Position numbers and translations under genes: made by a program. The notes beneath the pieces are model-generated. The model had not been told where the DNA came from. It searched no databases and saw only the letters and a list, made by a program, of their open reading frames with translations. From Streptomyces sp. NBC_01288 (GTDB lineage: Bacteria; Actinomycetota; Actinomycetes; Streptomycetales; Streptomycetaceae): a stretch of DNA of 64,000 nt. The DNA is taken from NCBI RefSeq assembly GCF_035982055.1, contig NZ_CP108427.1, positions 5,269,001 to 5,333,000 of the forward strand, given 5' to 3'. Below are positions 8,379 through 16,864 of this stretch, piece by piece (position 1 is the first letter of the stretch; the number at the start of each line of letters is the position of its first letter).

Positions 8379-9317
8379 TCAGCCGGCCGCGACCGTCAGG
8401 GGGGCGAAGCGTCGTGTCCAGTCGCCGGGCAGCTCGGCGATGCCGTACGTCATCACGGCGTTGAAGGCGGAGGAGACGAGGCCGTGTTCCTTCGCCCAGG
8501 ACAGTAGGTCTTCATGGCGTACGTCGATGTCGGTGCGCAGGGGACGGTCGGTGCGGGCGGCGAGGGAGGCGAGGAGGGCCTTCGCCGCCTCCGTGTCCTG
8601 TGCGACCAGCGGGCCCACGACCTGGGTGTCCATGTTGGGCCAGGCGGCCGCGTAGCCGATGATCCGGCCGTTCTCCTCCGCGACCCTCAACTGGTCGGAG
8701 AAGGCGGGCAGTCGGGTGATGAGGGGCGTGCGATCGGTGCCGAAGACCGCCTCGTCGAGGCGCAGGATGCCGGTGAGGTCCTCGGCCGTGGCCGCACGGG
8801 TGGCGATCGGTGACTCGGGTCCGGCAGGTGCGAAGTGGCCGCGCAGGGTCTCGGCCCGGCCGGTCGCCTTGAAGCCGAGTTCTTCGTAGAGCGGGCGGCC
8901 GTACGGGGTCGCGTACAGGGTCAGCGGTGTGGTGCCCATCTCTGACACCAGGTGGCGCATCAGGCGGCGTCCCACGCCTTGCCGGGCGTACCGCTCGGCG
9001 ACGAGGACCATGCCGATGGCAACCAGGTCCGGGCGGTCCTGCGGGCCGTACTCCGTGGTGACGCATGCCGCGAGGAGACCGCCCTCGGGGGCGTCGATGC
9101 CGTAGCCCTTCCCGGCGCTCAGGAGAAAGCCCCACTTGTGTTCCTCGCGTGGCCACCCCCGGTCCTCGGACAAGTCGGCGCAGGCGAGGCGATCGCGGAG
9201 CGTCAGTCGGCGGATGGGCAGAGCGGCGAGGGAAGGAGTCGGCACGCAGGTCAGGCTGTCTGACGTGCGTTGTCGGCGTCCACCTGTTTCCGGTGAGACG
9301 TACGTGCTTTTGGCCAT
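8379..9317 (-). CDS. GNAT family N-acetyltransferase (two-domain type)
   Basis: About 312 residues with two acetyltransferase-like halves. The first has the acetyl-CoA loop YARQGVGRRLMRHL and motif B RPLYEELGF; the second resembles the C-terminal acetyltransferase half of paired GNAT proteins (TDRTPLITRLPAFSDQLRVA, then NGRIIGYAAAWPN). The start is uncertain: ATG 9317 is used, but GTG 9245 (beginning VPTPSLAALPIRRL) would fit the family length of about 288 better, and neither has a clear ribosome binding site. Substrate unknown. Confidence 0.8.
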   Translation of the reverse strand: MAKSTYVSPETGGRRQRTSDSLTCVPTPSLAALPIRRLTLRDRLACADLSEDRGWPREEHKWGFLLSAGKGYGIDAPEGGLLAACVTTEYGPQDRPDLVAIGMVLVAERYARQGVGRRLMRHLVSEMGTTPLTLYATPYGRPLYEELGFKATGRAETLRGHFAPAGPESPIATRAATAEDLTGILRLDEAVFGTDRTPLITRLPAFSDQLRVAEENGRIIGYAAAWPNMDTQVVGPLVAQDTEAAKALLASLAARTDRPLRTDIDVRHEDLLSWAKEHGLVSSAFNAVMTYGIAELPGDWTRRFAPLTVAAG

Positions 9318-9356
9318 GTCGTGATCAGCGGCACAACGCACCCGCAGAAGCCGGAT

Positions 9357-9370
9357 GTTTCACGTGAAAC
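9357..9370. other. parS: parS site 5 (perfect)
   Basis: Perfect 14-bp palindrome between the divergent GNAT and HAD genes, in a spot where both promoters must lie. Confidence 0.92.
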
Positions 9371-9440
9371 ACCGGCGAACGGCGAGCATCCGGCAGCCTC
9401 GGGGAAGGCGCCACAGTTCCGCCCACTAATCTCGTGGCTC

Positions 9441-10076
9441 ATGGCGAGACTTCATCTCTTCGACCTCGACGGCACTTTGCTGCACGGAACCAGCGCGCCC
9501 CTGGAGATCTCCCGTCAACTCGGCCTGGAATCCGAGACGGTGGAACTGGAGCGGGCGATCTCGACCGGGCTGATCGGACCGCCGGAGTATGCGACCCGCG
9601 TGTACACGCTGTGGGCGGATCTCACCGAGGCGCATGTGACGGCGGCCTTCGAAGGGGCACCTTGGCTGGCGCGGATCCGTGAGGTCTGGGCCGAGATCAG
9701 GAGCGCCGGCGAATACTGCGCTGTCGTATCGCTCTCGCCGTCCTTCTTTGTGGAACGGCTCACGGGCTGGGGCGCTCACGCGGCACACGGATCGCTGTTC
9801 CCCGCCGTGCCGTTCACCGCACCGTCCATGGATCTGGCCGGAGTCCTCAACTCGGCTGCCAAGGTGGTGATCGCGGATCGGCTGTGTGAGGAGTTCGGGG
9901 TGACGCGGGCGGACTGCGTCGCGTACGGCGACTCGATGTCGGACAAGGACCTGTTCGGTGCCGTGCCCGTCTCCGTCGCGGTCAACGCGGATCAGCATCT
10001 GTCGGGCCTCGCCACCCACTCCTATGAGGGGCGGGATCTATGGGATGCCTACGAATTGGCGCGCGGCGCCCGGTAA
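9441..10076 (+). CDS. HAD family phosphatase, phosphoserine-phosphatase-like (HAD-IB)
   Basis: A 211-residue phosphatase. Motif I LFDLDGTLL is at residues 6-14, with nucleophile Asp8 and acid Asp10. Motif II lies in CAVVSLSPSF, and motif IV in VAYGDSMSDKDLF near residue 170. This arrangement is that of the HAD-IB class, which dephosphorylates small phosphomonoesters such as phosphoserine. ATG 9441 is chosen because the nucleophile motif follows at once, as in relatives. parS lies 70 bp upstream. Confidence 0.88.
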   Translation: MARLHLFDLDGTLLHGTSAPLEISRQLGLESETVELERAISTGLIGPPEYATRVYTLWADLTEAHVTAAFEGAPWLARIREVWAEIRSAGEYCAVVSLSPSFFVERLTGWGAHAAHGSLFPAVPFTAPSMDLAGVLNSAAKVVIADRLCEEFGVTRADCVAYGDSMSDKDLFGAVPVSVAVNADQHLSGLATHSYEGRDLWDAYELARGAR

Positions 10077-10380
10077 TTGAGGGAATCGATGGTTCGCCCC
10101 TCCCTCTGTTCGCGGGGGAGCGAGGCGCCATTTGTGTGCGGAGCGCGGGCCGGTAGGGTCGACTCCGGTTCTTGTCCGGAGCCGGACGCCGCGCGAGAGT
10201 ACTGCGGGCAATGTCACACTCTCGCCTTACTTGTCCGTACGCAGTGGGAATGTGGGTTGGATATGGCTGTATCGGCGGCTTGACCGAACGGGGAGAAGCA
10301 AGCCGTCCGCGCGGAAGCAGGCAGCTTCCGGCTGAGGAAGCGCGCAGACCGACCGAAAGATGTTCGAGGCGAGGCACACC
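10077..10380. other. Intergenic region before the flavohemoprotein gene
   Basis: 304 bp without a credible gene. It carries a weak hairpin (CTCCGG 10163-10168 with CCGGAG 10176-10181), possibly ending the HAD transcript. The rest is presumably promoter and leader of the downstream gene; I see no convincing operator. Confidence 0.4.
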
Positions 10381-12111
10381 ATGGACGCTCCGACCACCAC
10401 GTCGGCCGACAACGGCACGTCCGGCGGCAGCGGCGGAGGCGGAACCGGCTGGTTCACTCCGCGTAAGCAGCCGGAGGTGCCTCCGGGCGAAGAGCGTGGG
10501 ACGACGGAGGGACGGCGTCCGGCCGTACTGCGCCCGGTCCGCAGGGGCGCGGCGGCGGAGAACAAAGAGCCTCCGCCCACGGAGAGTTCGGCCCCGTCGA
10601 CTCGACCGGCTCCGTCGACTTCAGCGGCCCCATCGACTCCACCGGCCTCGGCGGCTCCACCCGCCCCGCCGGCTTCGAGCGGTGACGGCGCTGCGTCTCA
10701 TCCGTACGGGCACGCAGCTCAGCGGCATGTGGCGCCCGCACAGCAGCGAATACCGACGGCCGTGACCGCCCCGCAGGCCTCGCCCCCTGCCCAGCCCTCA
10801 ACTCCCGCCCAGCGCTCAACCCCTGTCCAGTCCATGGCTCCTACCCCCGCGTCGGCAGCACCCCCGCCTCCCGCACCGCAGCAGACCGCCGCACCCGCTC
10901 CGGCCGTCGCCGAGGCTGCCCCGGCCGCCTCTGCCTCCAACCCCGCCCCCGTGCGCGTGCCCGCCCAGCGTTCGTCCGGCCCCGCCACCGAGAAGGCCTC
11001 GCCGGACGCCGTACTCATCCGCCGGACGATGGCCGAAGTCGGTCCCGTGGCCGACAAGGTCACCTCGTACTTCTACGCGCTGCTCTTCGTGCGCCACCCC
11101 GAGCTGCGGTCGCTGTTCCCGGCGGCGATGGACACCCAGCGGGACCGGCTGCTCAAGGCGCTGCTGACCACCGCCGAGCACATCGACAACACCGAGGTCC
11201 TCGTCGCGTATCTGCAGAACCTCGGCCGCGGGCACCGCAAGTACGGCACCCGGCCCGAGCACTACCCGGCCGTCGGGGAGTGCCTCATCGGCGCGCTGAA
11301 CAAGTACGCCACCGCCGTCTGGGACGCCGAGACGGAGGCGGCCTGGGTGCGGGCGTACACGACGATCTCGCAGGTCATGATCGACGCGGCCGCCGCGGAC
11401 GAACTGCGGGCTCCGGCCTGGTGGCACGCGGAGGTCGTCACCCATGACTTGAGAACCCGGGACGTCGCCGTCGTCACCCTCCGCCCGGACCAGCCGTATC
11501 CCTTCGTCGCCGGGCAGTACACGAGCCTGGAGACGCCTTGGTGGCCGCGGATCTGGCGGCACTACTCGTTCGCCTCGGCGCCCCGCTCGGACGGGCTGCT
11601 GACCTTCCATGTGAAGGCCGTCCCGGCGGGCTGGGTCTCGAACGCGCTGGTGCACCGTGCCCGGCCCGGCGACGTCATCCGACTCGGGCCGCCGACGGGC
11701 TCGATGACCGTGGACCACACCACCGACAGCGGACTGCTCTGCGTTGGCGGCGGCACAGGCATAGCGCCGATCAAGGCACTGGTCGAGGACGTCGCCGAAC
11801 GCGGCGAGCGGCGCCCGGTGGAGGTGTTCTACGGCGCCCGTACCGACCACGACCTCTATGACATCGACACGATGCTGCGGCTCCAGCAGTCGCATCCGTG
11901 GCTCGCGGTCCGGCCGGTCGTCGACCGGCAGGGGAACCTCCAACTCCCGGACGCCATACGCACGTACGGGCCGTGGAACGAGTACGACGCCTATGTCTCG
12001 GGCCCGCCCGGAATGATTCGCAGCGGTGTCCACGCCCTGCGGGACGCAGGCATCCCGACGGAGCGCATACGGCACGACTCGGTCGAGGAGCTGGTGGCCG
12101 CCGGGGACTGA
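10381..12111 (+). CDS. Flavohemoprotein-like globin-oxidoreductase with Pro/Ala-rich N-terminal extension
   Basis: A 576-residue protein in three parts. Residues 1 to about 205 are low-complexity Pro/Ala/Ser sequence. Then follows a globin domain (about 208-340) with the proximal haem region GRGHRKYGTRPEHYP near 285, and a ferredoxin-reductase module with the FAD-binding YSFASAP and the NAD(P)-binding CVGGGTGIAPIKAL. This is the flavohemoglobin layout, which in the Hmp family turns NO into nitrate with NAD(P)H and O2. The extension is absent from Hmp (about 400 residues), so NO detoxification is inference. ATG 10381 is used (GGCGAGG upstream); ATG 10360 would add 7 residues. It converges with the NUDIX gene, 15 bp away. 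Confidence 0.88.
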   Translation: MDAPTTTSADNGTSGGSGGGGTGWFTPRKQPEVPPGEERGTTEGRRPAVLRPVRRGAAAENKEPPPTESSAPSTRPAPSTSAAPSTPPASAAPPAPPASSGDGAASHPYGHAAQRHVAPAQQRIPTAVTAPQASPPAQPSTPAQRSTPVQSMAPTPASAAPPPPAPQQTAAPAPAVAEAAPAASASNPAPVRVPAQRSSGPATEKASPDAVLIRRTMAEVGPVADKVTSYFYALLFVRHPELRSLFPAAMDTQRDRLLKALLTTAEHIDNTEVLVAYLQNLGRGHRKYGTRPEHYPAVGECLIGALNKYATAVWDAETEAAWVRAYTTISQVMIDAAAADELRAPAWWHAEVVTHDLRTRDVAVVTLRPDQPYPFVAGQYTSLETPWWPRIWRHYSFASAPRSDGLLTFHVKAVPAGWVSNALVHRARPGDVIRLGPPTGSMTVDHTTDSGLLCVGGGTGIAPIKALVEDVAERGERRPVEVFYGARTDHDLYDIDTMLRLQQSHPWLAVRPVVDRQGNLQLPDAIRTYGPWNEYDAYVSGPPGMIRSGVHALRDAGIPTERIRHDSVEELVAAGD

Positions 12112-12126
12112 CCGGTGCCGGAGGCG

Positions 12127-12609
12127 TCAGCCCAGGTCGGGAGCGTGCATCGCGAGAACCCCTTCGATGTTGCCGTCCAGGTAGTGCCGTAGAGACAGGG
12201 GCACGAGGTGGACGGACGCGATGCCGACGCGGTTGAACGGCACTCTGACGATCTCGTACTCGCCGAGGGGCTCGTCCACTTCGGGGCCGTGGCGTAGTGC
12301 CGGGTCCATGGACTCCAGGTGGCAGACGAAGAAGTGCTGCACCTTCACGCCGGTCGAGGCCGCGTCCGCGCCGATGTGCTCGACGGTGTCCACGAAGCAG
12401 GGCACCACGTCGGTGATCTTGGCGCCGAGCTCCTCGTACACCTCCCGGTGCAGGGCGTCGACGACGGTGGTGTCCTCGGGTTCGACCCCGCCACCGGGCG
12501 TGACCCAGTAGGGATCGACACCTGGCTTGGTGCGCTTGATCAGGATCAGGGCGTCGCCGTCGAGGAGAACGGCACGTGCGGTGCGCTTGACCACGGGTCG
12601 GACGGTCAT
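12127..12609 (-). CDS. NUDIX hydrolase
   Basis: A 160-residue protein. The Nudix box runs from the glycine-rich GGGVEPEDT (about residue 38) through HREVYEELGAKI, matching GX5EX7REUXEEXGU. Family members cleave nucleoside diphosphates linked to another moiety; the substrate cannot be read from the sequence. ATG 12609 lies 18 bp downstream of the first of two mirrored parS-like sites. A longer reading through that site (MFHVKHH...) is possible but is simply a translation of parS. Confidence 0.88.
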   Translation of the reverse strand: MTVRPVVKRTARAVLLDGDALILIKRTKPGVDPYWVTPGGGVEPEDTTVVDALHREVYEELGAKITDVVPCFVDTVEHIGADAASTGVKVQHFFVCHLESMDPALRHGPEVDEPLGEYEIVRVPFNRVGIASVHLVPLSLRHYLDGNIEGVLAMHAPDLG

Positions 12610-12627
12610 GGGAGAAATGTGGCCCGG

Positions 12628-12697
12628 CTGGTTCCACGTGAAACATTGCACGGCGTCACCTTGACGGTTCGGAGCGTGATGTTTCACGTGGAACCAG
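12628..12697. other. parS: Mirrored pair of one-mismatch parS sites
   Basis: GTTCCACGTGAAAC (12631-12644) and GTTTCACGTGGAAC (12681-12694) each differ from parS by one base. They are exact reverse complements of each other, and the match extends to a perfect 19-bp inverted repeat (12628-12646 and 12679-12697). They sit between the NUDIX promoter and the LysR stop codon. Confidence 0.75.
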
Positions 12698-12731
12698 CGG
12701 GTTCGCCGCGGAACCGCGACAAAGTGCCTGG

Positions 12732-13637
12732 TCAGCTCCAGTGGGCGGCGGCGCGATGGAGCCACTCGTGGGCGCGGGCGATGTGCGGCATCGCGAGAGT
12801 GCCGGTGCGGACCACCAGGAAATACGTCCGCAGTGGCGGAATCGCGGGTTCGTGGAGCGGGACGACCTCGCCGCGCTTCAGCGCCAGGGCGCACAGATAA
12901 CGGGGCAGTACCGCGAGCCCGGCACCCGCGATCGCACACGCGAGGACCGCGCGGAGGTCCGGCACGATCACGGTGCCCGGGGCGGCCGGGCGGGAGTCGA
13001 AGACGGAGGCCCAGTACCGGGAGACGAAGGGCAGCGACTCATGGACCTCGATCACGGGGAGGTCGTCCGGAACGGGCGTGTCTTTGGGGCCGAGCTCCGC
13101 GGAGCCGATCTGCTCCGCCCGGTGCGGGGCGGCGACCAGGACGTGCTCCTCGTCGCAGAGCGTTGTCGCCGTGAGCAGAGCACCGCGTGGACGGGCCGTG
13201 CTGATGGCCAGATCATGATGTCCGGCGGCCAGTCCCTCCAGGGTCTCCTCGGCGTTCCCGAAGGATGCCCGCAGCGCGAAGCCCTGGCCGTCGTCCCCGG
13301 TCAGCTCCGTGAGCGCGGGCAGGGCCCGCTCGGCGGTGAACTCGGGGGGACCGGCGAGATGCAGGGTGCGCAGCGAGGCGTCGTTGTCGGGCCCGGTCTC
13401 GGCTATCTCCACGAGGGCGTCGAGATGCGGCGCGGCCTTGTGCGCGAGTTCGTCGCCCATGGTCGTGGGGGTGACCCCACGGGCCTGGCGCAGGAACAGG
13501 GGGCGGCCCAACTGCCGTTCCAGGGTACGGATCTGGGACGTCACCGCCGGCTGGGAGAGGCCGAGCAGAGCCGCCGCGCGCGTGAAGGAGCCGGCCCGGT
13601 GCACGGTCACGAAGGTGCGCAGCAAGGCCAGGTCCAT
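12732..13637 (-). CDS. LysR family transcriptional regulator
   Basis: A 301-residue regulator. Residues 1-60 form the LysR helix-turn-helix (LLRTFVTVHRAGSFTRAAAL, then LSQPAVTSQIRTLE). Residues about 90-295 are the periplasmic-binding-like effector domain. ATG 13637 is chosen because AAAGGAGAG lies upstream at proper spacing; the in-frame GTG 9 bp earlier sits directly on that site. It lies downstream of the cystathionine-lyase operon on the same strand but behind a strong terminator, so it probably has its own promoter in 13640-13780. Target unknown. Confidence 0.92.
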   Translation of the reverse strand: MDLALLRTFVTVHRAGSFTRAAALLGLSQPAVTSQIRTLERQLGRPLFLRQARGVTPTTMGDELAHKAAPHLDALVEIAETGPDNDASLRTLHLAGPPEFTAERALPALTELTGDDGQGFALRASFGNAEETLEGLAAGHHDLAISTARPRGALLTATTLCDEEHVLVAAPHRAEQIGSAELGPKDTPVPDDLPVIEVHESLPFVSRYWASVFDSRPAAPGTVIVPDLRAVLACAIAGAGLAVLPRYLCALALKRGEVVPLHEPAIPPLRTYFLVVRTGTLAMPHIARAHEWLHRAAAHWS

Positions 13638-13785
13638 GGCACGCACTCTCCTTTCCCCGCCCTTCCTCCGGCCCCGGGCAGGGCCCAACTATAAATAAGT
13701 CGATAGGTCTCTGTCGCTACTGTGATTGGACACTGACACAGAGTCAACTAGCCTTGGGCGCGCGGTTCTTCGCGCGCAGAACCGA

Positions 13786-13824
13786 GGACGGTCCGAGCCA
13801 CGAGGGGGGAGGCTCGGACCGTCC
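13786..13824. terminator. Strong hairpin terminator of the ptpA operon
   Basis: A perfect 14-bp stem (13786-13799 with 13811-13824) and an 11-base loop, 41 bp past the stop of the cystathionine-lyase gene. A second small GCGCG/CGCGC hairpin follows near 13760-13777. Confidence 0.8.
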
Positions 13825-13865
13825 GTTGTGCGTAGCCGGGCGCCGGCCGGCGGTACGCGAAGCGG

Positions 13866-15011
13866 TCACCGCGCCGATTCGTCCAGCGCACGCAGCACAT
13901 CGGCCACCAGGTCCGCGGGGTCCTCGGCACCGACCGAGAGGCGGACGAAGCCCTCCGGTACCGCGTCCCCGCCCCAGCGTCCCCGCCGTTCCGCGGTGGA
14001 CCGCACCCCGCCGAAGCTCGTCGCGTCGTCCACGAGCCGCAGCGCGTCGAGAAAACGCTCGGCACGCGTGCGCGTGGGCAGTGTGAACGAAACCACACAC
14101 CCGTAGCGCCGCATCTGCTGCGAGGCGATCTTGTACGAGGGGTCGTCGGGCAGCCCCGGATAGCGCAGGCCCGTCACGTCGGCCCGTTCGCGCAGGGCCT
14201 GCGCGAGGGTCAGAGCGGTGGCGTTCTGCCGGTCGACCCGCAGCTGGAGCGTGGCGATCGAACGGTGTGCGAGCCAGGCCTCCATGGGCCCGGGAATCGC
14301 GCCGACGACCTTGCGCCAGCGCCGTACGGCGGCCATCGCGGCGGCGTCGGTCCCGGCGACGTACCCGAGGAGGACGTCCCCGTGCCCGGTGAGCTGCTTG
14401 GTGCCGCTCGCCACGGCGAAGTCGGCGCCGAGTTCCAGCGGGCGCTGCCCCAGGGGCGAGGCGAGGGTGTTGTCGACGGCCACGAGGGCGCCACGCGCGT
14501 GTGCAGCCTCGGCGAGCCGTCGTACGTCACACACGTCGAGCCCGGGGTTCGACGGGGTCTCCAGCCACAGAAGTTTGGCGCCGTCGAGGAGGTCGAGCTG
14601 GGCGTCCCCGCCGGTCGGCGCGGTGCGCACCTCGATGCCGTACGCCTCCAACTGCTCGCGCACCAGGGGCAGCACCTGATAGCCGTCGTCGGGCAGCACG
14701 GCCACGTCGCCCGCGCGCAGCTGGGAGAAGAGCACCGACGAGATGGCGGCCATGCCGGAGGCGAACACGAGCGTCTCGACGCCGTCCTGCCCGGGCGCCT
14801 CAAGCTCGCCGATCGCGTGCTCCAAGTGGGTCCAGGTGGGGTTCTCGTCGCGGCCGTACTTGTACGGGCCCGTCGCCTCGCCCGGGAGATGGAAGTGCGC
14901 GGCGAACACCGGCCCGGGCAGCGTCGGTTCGTACTTGACCGGCTCGGGCAGACCGGCGCGCACCGCGCGCGTGCCGTCTCCGACACCCTCGTTCGTAGCG
15001 GAATCACTCAT
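13866..15011 (-). CDS. Cystathionine gamma-lyase/synthase-type PLP enzyme
   Basis: A 381-residue Cys/Met-metabolism PLP enzyme (fold type I). The PLP lysine is in ASGTKQLTGH at Lys205, the PLP-phosphate-binding stretch is FASGMAAISS near residue 83, and ETPSNPGLDVCD is at 151. The family cleaves or forms cystathionine and related thioethers; lyase and synthase cannot be separated by eye. Its ATG overlaps the ptpA stop by 4 bp (ATGA), so it is translationally coupled to the phosphatase gene. Confidence 0.9.
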   Translation of the reverse strand: MSDSATNEGVGDGTRAVRAGLPEPVKYEPTLPGPVFAAHFHLPGEATGPYKYGRDENPTWTHLEHAIGELEAPGQDGVETLVFASGMAAISSVLFSQLRAGDVAVLPDDGYQVLPLVREQLEAYGIEVRTAPTGGDAQLDLLDGAKLLWLETPSNPGLDVCDVRRLAEAAHARGALVAVDNTLASPLGQRPLELGADFAVASGTKQLTGHGDVLLGYVAGTDAAAMAAVRRWRKVVGAIPGPMEAWLAHRSIATLQLRVDRQNATALTLAQALRERADVTGLRYPGLPDDPSYKIASQQMRRYGCVVSFTLPTRTRAERFLDALRLVDDATSFGGVRSTAERRGRWGGDAVPEGFVRLSVGAEDPADLVADVLRALDESAR

Positions 15012-15505
15012 ACCGCTCGTCCCTCCACTTCGTCCCGCACCACGGCGAGCAGGCCCTCGCTCGCCGCCTCCACCATCTCAAGACACTCCTCGAAGCCGTC
15101 CAGGCCCCCGTAGTACGGATCCGGTACGTCGAGGTCGTCGGCGGCGTCGGGATCGGGGTCGTAGGAGCGGAGCAGGTGGATCTTCTGGGCGTCCTGCTCG
15201 GTGGGGGCGAGGCGGCGCAGGGCCTTGCGGTGGCCGGAGTCGAGGGCGATGACGAGGTCCAGGCGGGAGAACCAGGAGGCCTGGAACCGGCGGGCGACAT
15301 GGTCGGTGCCGTAGCCGTGCTCCTCCAGGACGGCGACGGCGCGCGGATCGGCGCCGTCGCCCTCGTGCCAGCCGTCCGTGCCCGCGCTGTCGACCTCGAC
15401 CAGGCCGTCGAGCCCGGCCTCCGCGACCCGCGCGCGGAAGACCGATTCGGCCATCGGCGAACGGCAGATGTTGCCGGTGCAGACGAAGCTGACGCGGTAC
15501 GTCAT
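15008..15505 (-). CDS. ptpA: Low-molecular-weight protein-tyrosine phosphatase PtpA
   Basis: A 165-residue enzyme with the catalytic P-loop VCTGNICRSP at the very N-terminus (Cys nucleophile and Arg, CX5R) and the general-acid loop as VPDPYYGG near residue 128. LMW-PTPs remove phosphate from phosphotyrosine proteins; the S. coelicolor enzyme PtpA has been linked to secondary metabolism. ATG 15505 is chosen because the family starts just before the P-loop; the frame is open further but adds only shadow sequence of the neighbouring gene. The holin-like gene ends 7 bp upstream and the PLP enzyme overlaps downstream, giving a three-gene operon. Confidence 0.93.
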   Translation of the reverse strand: MTYRVSFVCTGNICRSPMAESVFRARVAEAGLDGLVEVDSAGTDGWHEGDGADPRAVAVLEEHGYGTDHVARRFQASWFSRLDLVIALDSGHRKALRRLAPTEQDAQKIHLLRSYDPDPDAADDLDVPDPYYGGLDGFEECLEMVEAASEGLLAVVRDEVEGRAV

Positions 15506-15512
15506 CGCGCGC

Positions 15513-15890
15513 TCAGTCCCCTTCGGGCAGGACGACGTTGAGCGCCCAGGAGACGACCGAGATGATGAGGCCGCCCAGGACGGCGGTCCAGAAGCCCTCG
15601 ACATGGAAACTCAGGTCGAACTTGTCGGCCAGCCATGACGTGAGCATCAGCATCAGCGCGTTGACCACCAGGGTGATCAGGCCGAGCGTCAGGATGAACA
15701 GCGGGAAGGTCAGCACCTTGACGATCGGCTTGACCAGGAAGTTCACCAGGCCGAAGACCAGGGCGACGAGGAGCAGCGTCCAGACCTTCTTGAAGGTGCT
15801 GTCACCGGTCAGGGTGATCTTGTCGAGCAGCCATACGGCGACCGCCAGGGCACCCGCGTTGGCGATCGTCTTGACTAGGAAATTCTTCAT
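15513..15890 (-). CDS. Phage-holin-family (PF04020-type) four-TM membrane protein
   Basis: A 125-residue protein with four hydrophobic segments: about 10-25, 37-55 (TLLLVALVFGLVNFLVKPIV), 60-83 and 105-120. This is the actinobacterial superfamily IV holin-like pattern. These chromosomal proteins are not tied to a prophage, and their role is not established. It is the first gene of the ptpA operon. Its ATG (15890) lies 48 bp from the divergent cupin gene, so both promoters share that gap. Confidence 0.85.
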   Translation of the reverse strand: MKNFLVKTIANAGALAVAVWLLDKITLTGDSTFKKVWTLLLVALVFGLVNFLVKPIVKVLTFPLFILTLGLITLVVNALMLMLTSWLADKFDLSFHVEGFWTAVLGGLIISVVSWALNVVLPEGD

Positions 15891-15938
15891 GTGTCTGATC
15901 GTGACAGAAGAGATCGACTCCGAGCGTGGACGAGGGCG

Positions 15939-16256
15939 ATGAAGGCATTCCGGTTGGATGAACTGGAGGCGGAACGTGCCGCCAACGACGGTGCGTACCT
16001 GCAGTTCCTGCGCGAGAAGAACATGTCGGTCGGCCTGTACGCGCTCGATTCCGGTGAGCACGACCGGCAGCAGCCGCACAACCAGGACGAGGTGTACTTC
16101 GTGGTGAGCGGCCGGGCCGCGATCACCGTCGGTATGGAGACCACCCAGGTGGCGCGCGGCAGCGTGGTCTATGTGCCGGCCGGGGTGGCCCACAAGTTCC
16201 ACCACATCAGCGAGGACCTGCGGGTACTGGTGGTGTTCTCGCCCCCAGAGGCCTGA
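15939..16256 (+). CDS. Cupin-domain protein
   Basis: A 105-residue single cupin barrel. Motif 1 is HNQDEVYFVVSGRA (about 47-60), with His and Glu of the metal site, and motif 2 is PAGVAHKFHHI (about 84-94), with the second His. Such small cupins bind a metal and serve as isomerases, dioxygenases or sensors; nothing here decides which. GAGG lies about 5 bp before ATG 15939. Confidence 0.88.
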   Translation: MKAFRLDELEAERAANDGAYLQFLREKNMSVGLYALDSGEHDRQQPHNQDEVYFVVSGRAAITVGMETTQVARGSVVYVPAGVAHKFHHISEDLRVLVVFSPPEA

Positions 16257-16380
16257 CTCTCCACCCGAAGCCTGACCCGCGTCTCAGGGTTCCCTAGGGG
16301 AACGGTCAGGGGAGGACAAGGGATGCGAGGCCCCCGTTTCGCTCTTGCCCGCCCTAGCATCGAGTGCAGGACATCAGAGA

Positions 16381-16400
16381 TCCGGTACGGAAGTACCGGA
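16381..16400 (+). promoter_or_regulatory. 8-bp hairpin in the leader of the small membrane protein gene
   Basis: TCCGGTAC and GTACCGGA enclose a GGAA tetraloop, 53 bp before the ATG. It could shape the leader RNA or end the cupin transcript; the sequence does not say which. Confidence 0.35.
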
Positions 16401-16452
16401 CACGGACCGGACCCGGTACGAGCGACGGGCGGAGAGGTACAGGACGAGGACA

Positions 16453-16665
16453 ATGGGTGAGATCTTCGCGGGACTGCCGTGGTGGGTGAAGTGGGTCGCG
16501 GTGCCGGTCATCGCCCTGGTCGTGTTCGGCGGGCTGATAGCGACCGTCGTGGGCTTTGTCATCGGACTGCTCTTCAAGGCGCTGATCTTCGTGGCCCTGG
16601 TGGGCGGACTGGTCTACGTCGTGCGGAAGTTCACGTCGAGTTCCTCCTCACGCGGCGACTGGTGA
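16453..16665 (+). CDS. Small membrane protein (DUF5326-like)
   Basis: A 70-residue protein with two hydrophobic helices (about 14-37 and 40-57) and a Ser-rich basic C-terminus (RKFTSSSSSRGDW). It resembles a short Streptomyces family of unknown function. AGGACGAGGA just before ATG 16453 supports the start. A hairpin follows its stop, so it appears to be a single-gene unit. Confidence 0.75.
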   Translation: MGEIFAGLPWWVKWVAVPVIALVVFGGLIATVVGFVIGLLFKALIFVALVGGLVYVVRKFTSSSSSRGDW

Positions 16666-16680
16666 GGTCCTGCTGGGGCG

Positions 16681-16709
16681 ACCGGTGATCGGTAACGGGA
16701 ATCACCGGT
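16681..16709 (+). terminator. Hairpin terminator after the small membrane protein gene
   Basis: A perfect 9-bp stem, ACCGGTGAT (16681-16689) with ATCACCGGT (16701-16709), 16 bp past the stop codon. Confidence 0.65.
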
Positions 16710-16864
16710 TCCCTCGGGCGGGGGAAGTTTCCCGGACAGGCCGTCTACGGGCGGTGACGGGCGGTTAAAGTCCGGAATTCGACGCGGGGACGAACCCCGC
16801 GGGCGGCGCACCCCCTCCCCGTGTTCCCCGCACGGGCTGCCCCCTCGCGCTCCGGGAGTGACCC

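Noticed and set aside
12609..12939. Longer NUDIX start beginning MFHVKHH
   Set aside because: The residues are just the translation of a parS-like palindrome; the ATG at 12609 gives the normal family length.
15513..15890. Holin-like gene as a sign of a prophage
   Set aside because: No other phage gene is near, and the gene is part of the ptpA operon; such chromosomal holin-family proteins are common in actinobacteria.
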